Of a stretch of 42,472 bases of DNA, positions 16,446-23,544 are shown one piece after another. The notes below the pieces were generated by a model. The model was not told the origin of the DNA. It saw only the letters and a program-made list of their open reading frames with translations, and searched no databases. Numbering within the stretch: position 1 is the stretch's first letter; each line of letters begins with the position of its first letter. Location: NCBI GenBank assembly GCA_001897675.1, contig MKUE01000128.1, forward strand, positions 1 to 42,472, in the 5' to 3' direction. The stretch is from Thiobacillus sp. 65-1059 (lineage in GTDB: Bacteria; Pseudomonadota; Gammaproteobacteria; Burkholderiales; Thiobacillaceae). The position numbers were made by a program, and so were the translations under genes.

Positions 16446-17129
16446 ATGCGCAATGCCGCGCTGTTCCTGATGGCCGTGCTGGTTGCGATGCCCGCCGCGC
16501 GGGCGGGCATGGTCGAGATCCCGGGCGCCGGCTCCGGCTCCTTCAGCGTCAAAGCCATGAGCATGAAGGAGCGGCAGTTCCGCTACACCGAACGCCAGCA
16601 GTACGATTTCAGTTGCGGCTCCGCCGCGCTTTCCACCCTGCTCACCCATCACTACGGCGACCCGGTCAAGGAAGAGGCGGTGTACACCGCCATGTGGGAA
16701 AAGGGCGACCAGGCCAAAATCCGCAAGGAAGGCTTTTCCATGCTCGACATGAAGCGTTTCCTCGAATCGCGCGGCTATGCGGCCGACGGTTACAACGCCA
16801 GCCTGGAAAAGCTGGGCAAGGCGGGCATTCCTGCCATCGTGTTGATTCGCGATGGCGCCTACAACCATTTCGTCGTCGTCAAGGGGGTTCGCGACGGCAA
16901 AATCGCTTTCGGCGATCCCGCGCAGGGTGCGCGGGTCATGGATCAGGCGCCATTCGAGCGCATGATGATCAACCGCATCCTGTTCGTCATCAACGGGCGC
17001 AATGCCGGAGTGGTGTTCAACGACCCGAAGGACTGGAAAGTCCGCGAAAAAGCCCCCGTCGGCATGGCTTCAGGTCCCAACGATCTGGCCAACGTCACGC
17101 TGATGCGCCGGCCGGCAGGTGATTTTTGA
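16446..17129 (+). CDS. Periplasmic C39-family cysteine peptidase (FapD-like)
   Basis: The 227-aa protein has a Sec signal peptide (about residues 1-22, VAMPAARA) and one peptidase C39 domain. The triad is visible: Cys57 in YDFSCGSAALSTLL, with Gln a few residues before it, His141 in AYNHFVVVKG and Asp157 in FGDPAQGARV. C39 peptidases of bacteriocin exporters cut after double-glycine leaders. Here no ABC transporter or membrane domain is fused, so the enzyme acts alone in the periplasm, as FapD does in the Fap amyloid system. AAGGAG precedes ATG 16446. Likely substrates are the flanking secreted proteins, both with an LDxxRG motif; this is inference. Confidence 0.93.
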   Translation: MRNAALFLMAVLVAMPAARAGMVEIPGAGSGSFSVKAMSMKERQFRYTERQQYDFSCGSAALSTLLTHHYGDPVKEEAVYTAMWEKGDQAKIRKEGFSMLDMKRFLESRGYAADGYNASLEKLGKAGIPAIVLIRDGAYNHFVVVKGVRDGKIAFGDPAQGARVMDQAPFERMMINRILFVINGRNAGVVFNDPKDWKVREKAPVGMASGPNDLANVTLMRRPAGDF

Positions 17130-17139
17130 GGAGGTGGCG

Positions 17140-17898
17140 ATGTCCAGCCTGCGTCTGGTTTTTTTACTGCTTGCCCTCTTGTCGGGCGGGCTCGCTCACG
17201 CATCGTCCGCCTTCGATGACGCGCCGCGCGCCAGCGACGAGGAACTCGACCGCATGCGCGGCGGATTTGTCGTCAACTGGAACGGCCAGGAGTTCCTGCT
17301 GCCATTTTCCATCGACGGCATCGAACGCCTGACCCAGATCAATGGCCAGACCTTCGTCAACGGCGAACTGGTGGCGCCCAGGGTCAACCCGCAGGCGCTC
17401 GTTCCCTTCTCGCAGAATGGCCAGATCGGCGTGAATGTACCAACCTTGCCCGCACTCGACGGCACCGTGCCGGCGGGTTTGCCGGCCGCATCCGCGGATG
17501 CGAATGCCGGCTCGGGTGCAAGCGTGGCGGCAGGTCCGGCGCCGCTCGAACAAGCCGCAAGCGGATCGCCTGCGAATCCTCCGGCTTCGCTGCCCGCGAC
17601 GCAGACCGCGCAATCCTCCGGCAACCTCGATACGGCAGCGCCGGCATCCGCCAGCCCCGGCACGGCGGCTGCGCAGGTGACCACGCAAGGCGCGTTGATC
17701 GTCATCCAGAATGGTGCGGCCAACGCGTTCGTGGTGCCGTCGGGCGCTGCGCTCGATTCGCTGGCCACGATCATACAAAACTCGGTGAACGACCAGGTCA
17801 TCCGCAATATCACGACCCTCAACATCACCATCGATGCCCAGATGCTGGCGGCGCAGGCGCGGCTCAACGCCATCCTCGACCAGCATGGCCTGCGTTAA
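17140..17898 (+). CDS. Secreted protein with double-glycine (LDRMRGG) motif, candidate C39 substrate
   Basis: The 252-aa protein starts at ATG 17140 (GAGGAGG at 17128-17134; an upstream GTG at 17119 is not favoured). The Sec signal peptide ends at about Ala21. A short acidic stretch then leads to SDEELDRMRGGF at residues 32-43, which looks like a bacteriocin-type double-glycine leader processed by C39 peptidases. Next come NWNGQEFLLPFSIDGIERLT and INGQTFVNGELV, an Ala/Pro/Ser-rich linker (about 105-185), and a C-terminal part with two IQN motifs (VIQNGAANAF and IIQNSVNDQVIRNITTLNIT). Eleven bases separate it from the peptidase gene. It may be a FapE-like accessory or plug protein, but I do not recognise the family with certainty. 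Confidence 0.82.
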   Translation: MSSLRLVFLLLALLSGGLAHASSAFDDAPRASDEELDRMRGGFVVNWNGQEFLLPFSIDGIERLTQINGQTFVNGELVAPRVNPQALVPFSQNGQIGVNVPTLPALDGTVPAGLPAASADANAGSGASVAAGPAPLEQAASGSPANPPASLPATQTAQSSGNLDTAAPASASPGTAAAQVTTQGALIVIQNGAANAFVVPSGAALDSLATIIQNSVNDQVIRNITTLNITIDAQMLAAQARLNAILDQHGLR

Positions 17899-17916
17899 GG
17901 CCGCTACGCGCAATCG

Positions 17917-17960
17917 GCGCAGCGAAAAGCCGGGCATCCCAGCCCGGCTTTTCGCTGTGC
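17917..17960. terminator. Bidirectional terminator between convergent genes
   Basis: AGCGAAAAGCCGGG (17921-17934) pairs with CCCGGCTTTTCGCT (17943-17956), and the stem can be extended at its base to 17917/17960. Runs of A and T within the stem suit both directions. It separates the plus-strand secretion operon from the minus-strand barrel gene. Confidence 0.85.
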
Positions 17961-17972
17961 CGCGATCAAGGC

Positions 17973-19256
17973 TCAGAACCTGATCGGGAGGCGCAAGGTG
18001 ACGGTGGTGTCCGGTGTATCGTCGGTCAGCCCGGCGCCGATCGACAGATTAAAGTTGGTGCGCTTGTTCAGACGATAGGAAAACCCCGCCTGCAGGGTGG
18101 CCAGCTGAACCCACATCGATCCATCCGCCACTTTGCCATCGAGCCTGGTCTTGTCGATCCAGGTATGCTCGTAGCTCAGGCTGAACGAACTGCGCTCGTT
18201 GAGCCCCAGCCCCATGCCGACGTTGAGGCCGAGCGAGTCGCCGGGATCGACTTCGCCTATGGACCGGGTTGTGACCGTGCCCGAAGAGTTGGTGAAGGGG
18301 ATCGAGGCATTGACGTCGCGCTTGATGTTCCACGTGTAATTGATGCCGCCGAAAAACACCACCGGATCGGCGGGCAGCACCATGCTCAGGCTGGGCTGCA
18401 GGCTGTAGAAGCCGGAGCCGGTCGGCAGCTCCTTCGGCAGGTTGAAGTCGGTATCGTAGGCGACCTCGTACTGGTCCTTGCCGGTGCGGGTCTTGAGGCG
18501 CAGGCCCGCAACATAGAAGGGGGCGTCGCCCGTGGGCACATTGAGCTGGTAGCGCGCGGCCAGTTCGATGTCGCCGATGCCGCTGCCGTCCGAATTGAAT
18601 GATTCATCTATTGCACTGCCGGAAATTCGCCGCGACAGCGAATCATCGCGGCGATAGATATACGGCACCCGGGCTTCGATCTCCAGCCGGTTGGTCAGCC
18701 CGTAGCGTCCGCCCAGGGTCGCAATCAAGTTGTTGCGATTGACGCTGCGCACGTCGATGGCCCCGATCAGCACCGCGTTCAGCACGCTGAAACCGACCAC
18801 CGTCACGCGGTCCGACGAACTGAAGGAATACTGCAGCGAGGGATCGAAAACGAAGGTGCCCTTCGGCGTCAGGATGCTGGGCTGGGAAAACACGGTCGCC
18901 ACATCCAGGGTGGTGCTGTCCACCCGCCCGGCCTCGTCGCCGCGGCCGCGGAACGTCGACTCGTCAGCCTGGGCAAGGCGCTGCGGGTTGATCTCCGCGG
19001 GCATGCCCAACTGCCCCTGCATCGCCTGGATGCGGCGCTGGGCCTCTTCCAGCTTCTTCATCTCCTGCGCCAGCCGTTGCTGCTGCTCGGCCAGGCTCTT
19101 CGCCTGTTCGGCCAGCTGCTGGCGCAGGGCCGGGTAATCGGCGTCGGCCGGCGCATCCCGGCCCGTCTGGCGCAAGGTTTCAGCGTAGGCCACGTGCGTG
19201 CTCAACATCATCGCCAGGCTGGCGTGTAACCAGGTTCCCTTCTTCGGCATTCTCAT
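17973..19256 (-). CDS. Outer-membrane beta-barrel with N-terminal coiled coil (FapF-like exporter)
   Basis: The 427-aa protein starts at the ATG complementary to 19254-19256, preceded by GGGAGGGG. A signal peptide ends at about residue 25 (THVAYA). Residues about 37-80 are a Leu/Gln/Glu coiled coil (LAEQAKSLAEQQQRLAQEMK). After a linker, about 300 residues of alternating strands form a transporter-type barrel (GTFVFDPSLQYSFSSSDR, RLEIEARVPYIYRRDD, LPTGSGFYSLQPSLSMVLPA), ending in TVTLRLPIRF with the terminal Phe typical of outer-membrane proteins. FapF, the amyloid exporter of the Fap system, has this same coiled coil plus barrel layout. Convergent with the C39 and giant-protein operon, it is the likely outer-membrane exit for those proteins. 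Confidence 0.85.
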   Translation of the reverse strand: MRMPKKGTWLHASLAMMLSTHVAYAETLRQTGRDAPADADYPALRQQLAEQAKSLAEQQQRLAQEMKKLEEAQRRIQAMQGQLGMPAEINPQRLAQADESTFRGRGDEAGRVDSTTLDVATVFSQPSILTPKGTFVFDPSLQYSFSSSDRVTVVGFSVLNAVLIGAIDVRSVNRNNLIATLGGRYGLTNRLEIEARVPYIYRRDDSLSRRISGSAIDESFNSDGSGIGDIELAARYQLNVPTGDAPFYVAGLRLKTRTGKDQYEVAYDTDFNLPKELPTGSGFYSLQPSLSMVLPADPVVFFGGINYTWNIKRDVNASIPFTNSSGTVTTRSIGEVDPGDSLGLNVGMGLGLNERSSFSLSYEHTWIDKTRLDGKVADGSMWVQLATLQAGFSYRLNKRTNFNLSIGAGLTDDTPDTTVTLRLPIRF

Positions 19257-19335
19257 GATCCCCTCCCTGTCGTGACTGGATGCGATGCTTCGAGCCTGGC
19301 AAGCCTGCGATGGCTCGGATTCAACGATGCGTGCC

Positions 19336-19353
19336 GGCAATCTGAAAACCTCA
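19336..19353 (-). promoter_or_regulatory. Weak sigma-54-like element upstream of the barrel gene
   Basis: Read on the minus strand, TGAGGTTTTCAGATTGCC has GG and GC exactly ten bases apart and a TTGC box, but the -24 half matches the consensus poorly. It is about 80 bases upstream of the ATG at 19256. Suggestive only. Confidence 0.3.
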
Positions 19354-19481
19354 CCCCGATGGCGGCTCAAGCGATGGTTTTTTCGCGGATATTGTCCCCC
19401 GGAATCCGGAAAGACCGGGCGCGCAGCGGCAGGGCCGGGCCGCGTCAAGACGTTCTTTCATTGCCATCGGCGTTGCGGCGA

Positions 19482-20846
19482 TCATGCCGGCTCCCGGGCG
19501 GCTTTTTCCTTGTGCGGGCCGCACAGTGCGTGGCGCTCCAGCAGGCGATACAAGGTGGCGCGCGAGACGCCCAGTTCCCGGGCCGCTTCGGAAACGTTGT
19601 GCTGGCAGCGGCGCAATGCCGAGCGGATCGCATCAAGTTCGGCTTTGGCACGCGCCCCGTCGAGCGTCGGGTGTCCGGCGTACGATGCGCGCCGTTCCAT
19701 CCCCAGGTCGTCCGGAGTGAGATAGGGGCGCTCGGCCATGACCACGCCCTGGCGGATGCGGTTGCTCAATTCCCGCACATTGCCGGGCCAGGAATACTGG
19801 TTCATCGCACGCAATGCCTGCTGGTTGAAGCCCTTGACCTTGCCGCTGGTTTCGCGGGAAAAGCGCTCCAGCAAAGCCTGCGCCAACAGTTCCACATCGC
19901 CCTGCCGGTCGCGCAGCGGCGGCGCCGTCAGGTTGATGACGTTCAGGCGGTAGTAAAGGTCTTCCCTGAAATGGCCTTTGGCAACGGCCTCCTGAAGATT
20001 GATATGGGATGCGGCGATGATCCGGATGTCCAGCTGTATCGGCTGGCTGGAGCCCAGGCGTTCGATCACCTTGTCTTGCAGGACGCGCAGCAGGGTGGCC
20101 TGGAGGTTGAGCGGCAGGTCGGCGATTTCGTCCAGAAAGAGGGTGCCGCCCTGGGCCGCTTCCAGGCGCCCGATTTTGCGTTGGTGCGCCCCGGTGAACG
20201 CGCCTTTCTCATGGCCGAACAATTCGCTTTGGATGAGATGGGGCGGCAAGGCCCCGCAATTGACCGCCACGAAGGCTTTCGTGCCGCGGGCGGACATGTC
20301 GTGGATGGCGTGGGCGGCCAGTTCCTTGCCGGTGCCGCTCTCCCCGCCGATCAGCACGGGCGCGTCAGCCTTGCTGGCTTTGCGCAATGCCTGGCAGAAA
20401 GCCAGCATCGCCGGGCTGCTGCCCACGATGCCATGCTGTTCCAGGGTGTCGGGACGCGGCGGCGGCTGCTTGAGCAGCCGGCCCTTGCCCCAGGCATGTC
20501 CCAGGGAGACGGACAGCCGGTCCTGGTCGACCGGCAGGGTATGGAAATCGTACACCCCCGCCAGAAAATTGCGGTGCTGCGGGGTGGGCCGCCAAAACGC
20601 ATGGTCCATCAGCGCAATCCATTGCAGGGATTGCTGCCGTCCCACCAGGTCATACAGCTTGCTGCTGCCGGTGCGCTGCAACTGCAGCAGCCCAGCATGG
20701 AAGTCCTGCCGTTCGAAGAGCGCGGCCAATTCATCCGTATTGGCCGCCCGGTGCAGTTTCCAGCCTCTCTCCCGCAGGCAGCCGAGGAGCTTGCCGTGCA
20801 ATGCGTCGTCCACCAGCGCCACGACGTCCCGGTCAACCGAAACCAT
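19482..20846 (-). CDS. VpsR-like sigma-54-dependent transcriptional activator
   Basis: The 454-aa protein has a receiver-like N-terminal domain (about 1-120), an AAA+ domain and a Fis-type helix-turn-helix. The AAA+ part has Walker A GESGTGKE (168-175), the sigma-54 contact loop GAFTGA (215-220), Walker B GTLFLDEIADLP and FREDLYYRLNV. The helix-turn-helix is NVSEAARELGVSRATLYRLL. Where a receiver would carry its phosphorylated Asp (HAGLLQLQ, about 50-57) there is no Asp. It is therefore probably not a normal response regulator, like the VpsR group, some of which bind cyclic di-GMP. GGAGGAG precedes the ATG. It lies just upstream of the barrel gene on the same strand, with 225 bases between. 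It is the best candidate to act on the sigma-54 promoter at 11526. Confidence 0.93.
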   Translation of the reverse strand: MVSVDRDVVALVDDALHGKLLGCLRERGWKLHRAANTDELAALFERQDFHAGLLQLQRTGSSKLYDLVGRQQSLQWIALMDHAFWRPTPQHRNFLAGVYDFHTLPVDQDRLSVSLGHAWGKGRLLKQPPPRPDTLEQHGIVGSSPAMLAFCQALRKASKADAPVLIGGESGTGKELAAHAIHDMSARGTKAFVAVNCGALPPHLIQSELFGHEKGAFTGAHQRKIGRLEAAQGGTLFLDEIADLPLNLQATLLRVLQDKVIERLGSSQPIQLDIRIIAASHINLQEAVAKGHFREDLYYRLNVINLTAPPLRDRQGDVELLAQALLERFSRETSGKVKGFNQQALRAMNQYSWPGNVRELSNRIRQGVVMAERPYLTPDDLGMERRASYAGHPTLDGARAKAELDAIRSALRRCQHNVSEAARELGVSRATLYRLLERHALCGPHKEKAAREPA

Positions 20847-20953
20847 TCAGTGTCTCCTCCCAGACTTGCAAAGCGCCCGCCCGATGTAGGTGATGCCGGC
20901 CACCCCACGCGTCCGGCGACGGCTCTTGCCGCGGGGCGATCGTGAAACAGCGT

Positions 20954-21014
20954 CTGCCGGCAGTATTTGTTTGCGACGTGTAAAGTGTAGAACATTGCAG
21001 CCGGCTGTCGGCAG
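20954..21014. repeat. Two copies of a 10-bp near-palindrome, 51 bases apart, upstream of the VpsR-like gene
   Basis: CTGCCGGCAG (20954-20963) and CTGTCGGCAG (21005-21014) are spaced about five helical turns apart. The second overlaps another palindrome, CAGCCGGCTG (20998-21007). They lie 108-168 bases upstream of the regulator's start. They may be operator sites; GC-rich palindromes also arise by chance. Confidence 0.35.
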
Positions 21015-21117
21015 GTTTCGATGCCGCTGGCGGCGTTTCCCGGCAAATCGGCCTGGGCCGGGGCTCGCCGGTACGCGGGGCGTTGGGGCTTCGGTACGCC
21101 CGCTGCGGCGGCGCTGC

Positions 21118-22194
21118 CTAGGGGGCGGTCGCCGCGACCGGCTCGTCGGCGTAGCGCCAGATGTTCACGTCGAGCCCGGCTTCGCGGATATGCTCGGTCT
21201 TGGCGGCAAGAAAGCGCTGGAAGCTGGGTTCCTTGCGGTAGGCGCCGGACGTCAGGTAGTCGAACATGCCCAGGGTATGGAACACGCGGAAGGACGATTC
21301 CCAGCGGATGACCTCCTGCCCGGCGGAGTCGAACAGGACGATGCCGGGCGCGTAGTTGACGCCGAGCTGGCGGACCCAGTCGCGCACCGCCATGCGCTTG
21401 CCTTGCGGCGTGGTGATCGGCTCGCGCGACCACATGTCGAGCTGCACGTTGTCGAACTTCGCGATCGCGGCGCGGGTTTCCGGGTCGGCCAGCACGCGGC
21501 GGTGCAGCACCTCGCAGTCGGGGCAGTCCTTCTGCTCGAAGAACACCGCGAGCGGCCTGGCGGACTTGCCGCGGCGCCGCAGGTCGACGGCGTTTTTCAG
21601 GAAGAAGTCCTGCTGGATCATCTCGCCGGAGGCCTGCTTCGGCACCTCGCGCGCGGCGACGAAGTCGCGGAAGGCGGTCTTGTTTTCATGGCGCCCGCCG
21701 ACCCAGTCGAGCGCGGCCTGCAGGCGTGCCGGCGGCACGTAGCCGTTGAGGCGCAGCAGGGTTTTGCCGGCCTCGTCGAAAAACAGCAGGCTGGGGGTGA
21801 ACTGGATCTTCTGCGCCGCGCTGTAGGTTTTTTCCGTGTAGCGCTTGCCGTCCAGTCCCACGACTTCGCGGTCGCCCCAGATGTTGACCGCGATCACGTC
21901 GAACTTTTCCTTCATCGTGGCCTCGATCTCGCGCTGCGACAGATTGCGCTCCACCAGCGCCGAGCAATACGGGCAGCCGTCCTGGGTGAACATCAGGATG
22001 ACGCGCTTGCCATTGGTTCGCGCCTCGTCGATGTCCTCCTTCAGGTGCAGGAAGCTGTTCTTGAACCAGGCGGGATACTCGGTCGTCCTGGCGCCGTAGT
22101 AGGTGCCCATCCTGGCCGCCGCAGCCGGCTCTGCGGCGTGCAGTGAAAATGCGGCGAGCAAGCCGAGCAGGGCCGGCAGGGAGCGAATGGTCAT
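21118..22194 (-). CDS. Periplasmic protein with two thioredoxin-like domains (SoxW-like)
   Basis: The 358-aa protein has a signal peptide (about 1-20, LLAAFSLHA). The first thioredoxin-like domain has Cys74-Pro-Tyr-Cys77 and the cis-Pro motif FTPSLLFFD. The second has Cys224-Pro-Asp-Cys227 and the motif APGIVLFDSAGQEVIRWES. Both redox Cys pairs are intact, so it may pass electrons or oxidise/reduce thiols in the periplasm. AAGGAG precedes the ATG. Single-domain relatives include SoxW-type thioredoxins; the tandem arrangement is less usual. Neighbours are a universal stress protein and the matrix regulator, and no partner such as a DsbD-type protein is in the window. The substrate is unknown. 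Confidence 0.85.
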   Translation of the reverse strand: MTIRSLPALLGLLAAFSLHAAEPAAAARMGTYYGARTTEYPAWFKNSFLHLKEDIDEARTNGKRVILMFTQDGCPYCSALVERNLSQREIEATMKEKFDVIAVNIWGDREVVGLDGKRYTEKTYSAAQKIQFTPSLLFFDEAGKTLLRLNGYVPPARLQAALDWVGGRHENKTAFRDFVAAREVPKQASGEMIQQDFFLKNAVDLRRRGKSARPLAVFFEQKDCPDCEVLHRRVLADPETRAAIAKFDNVQLDMWSREPITTPQGKRMAVRDWVRQLGVNYAPGIVLFDSAGQEVIRWESSFRVFHTLGMFDYLTSGAYRKEPSFQRFLAAKTEHIREAGLDVNIWRYADEPVAATAP

Positions 22195-22243
22195 GGCGGT
22201 CTCCTTCGTCGTCGTTAATGCCGAGGCCTATCGTAGCAGGCGA

Positions 22244-23140
22244 TCAGGCGGGCTGGCCGGCAATGAGGACGTCGCTGCTGGAATGCGCCAGCACGTGCTT
22301 GGTGACGCTGCCGAGCAGCAGCTCCTCCATGACCGACCGGCCGTGCTTGCCGATGACGATCAAGTCGGCGTCGATCGTCTGCTCCTGTTCAAGAATCCGC
22401 AGCGTGGCCGCACCGTGAACGAACTGGCGCGACAGCTGGCTGGCCGGCACCTGCAGCTTGCCGATGAAGTCTTCCATTTCGGTCTGCGCCGCGTTGCGTG
22501 CCTGAATCCGGTATTGATGAATCTGGTTGTCGTCCATGCCGGCGAGGCGGAAAGTGCTTTCCAGCTCCACTTCGAACGCATGCAGCAGCACAAAGTCGGC
22601 ATCGGGCAGCCAGGCATGGGCGGCGTTGATGGCGGCGGCGGCATGATCGGAAAAGTCGACCGGTGCGAGGATGCGCCGATACGGGGAGTAGGGGCGTTGC
22701 TTGACCGCGAGCAGCGGGCGGCGCGACGTGCGCAGCACGCGTTCGATGGTCGATCCGAGCAGATGTTCGCGCACGAAATGCATGCCGCGCGCGCCCATCA
22801 CCAGCAAATCGGCGTGCTGTTCTTCGGCGAGCCTGACGAGGGCGGCCTGCGCCGAACCCTGCGTCAGCACGGCGTCAATCGCGACGGGGTGGCGGGCCGC
22901 CAGGCGTTCCGCCTGTTCGCCCAGGGTGCGCTCCGTCTGTTCGAGCAGGCGGGCCTCCTGCTCGGCGGCGTCTTGGCCGAGCAGGCGCCGCAGGCTGTCG
23001 AGCGCGGAACTGCTGACGACATGCGCCAGGATCAGCCGGGTGTCCGGGTGCGCCTGCGCAAGCAGCGCCGCGCGTTCCAGCGCATGCCGGGCGGGTGCCG
23101 AAAAGTCGGTGGCGGCGAGAATTTTCCTGGATTGGGTCAT
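22244..23140 (-). CDS. Tandem universal stress protein (UspA family)
   Basis: The 298-aa cytoplasmic protein consists of two Usp domains (about 1-145 and 150-298). Each begins with the family strand (KILAATDFS; RILAPVDFS). Each ends with an intact ATP-binding loop G-x2-G-x9-G-S/T (GARGMHFVREHLLGST; GKHGRSVMEELLLGSV), so both halves probably bind ATP. AGGAG precedes the ATG. It is divergent from the cation ATPase gene, and the thioredoxin-like gene follows 49 bases downstream on the same strand. The role is general stress tolerance; no specific partner can be read from the sequence. Confidence 0.93.
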   Translation of the reverse strand: MTQSRKILAATDFSAPARHALERAALLAQAHPDTRLILAHVVSSSALDSLRRLLGQDAAEQEARLLEQTERTLGEQAERLAARHPVAIDAVLTQGSAQAALVRLAEEQHADLLVMGARGMHFVREHLLGSTIERVLRTSRRPLLAVKQRPYSPYRRILAPVDFSDHAAAAINAAHAWLPDADFVLLHAFEVELESTFRLAGMDDNQIHQYRIQARNAAQTEMEDFIGKLQVPASQLSRQFVHGAATLRILEQEQTIDADLIVIGKHGRSVMEELLLGSVTKHVLAHSSSDVLIAGQPA

Positions 23141-23544
23141 GACGGCTCCTGGGCGGGGAACGGTTCAGCGGAGGACATGCCGGCGACGGGATGCGGTGGG
23201 GCAAGGCCGGACGCGGGCCGCCGTGCCGGGTAGCAGGACAAGTGTGTTTTTCATTCCCGCTCAGCCTACACGATCATGCCGGATGAAACACCGAATCGCT
23301 GGTTTGCAAAATCCAGGAGACGCCATCCGCATGGCCAGGGTTCCGCTGCGGCGCCATTTCGGCTGCCGGCAGGTGCGTCGTCGCAGGGATGGAGATGGCG
23401 TATTCTTGAGTATCCACGGATCGAACTGGAGGCGGCGGGGCTCATCATGCAAGACTGCGTCATTGCCACCCCCCGTCTGCTCCGGCGCAATCGGCGCCGC
23501 AGGCGTCCTGTCTTCGCCGCAGGCCGCATTTCCGTGTCCGCATC
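23141..23544. other. Divergent intergenic region between usp and the cation ATPase
   Basis: About 400 bases containing the promoters of both divergent genes. A 90-codon plus-strand frame (23276-23548) touches the ATPase start through ATGA, but its codon third positions lack the strong G/C bias of the surrounding genes and its product is not recognisable. I see no terminator and no clear promoter match. Confidence 0.4.
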
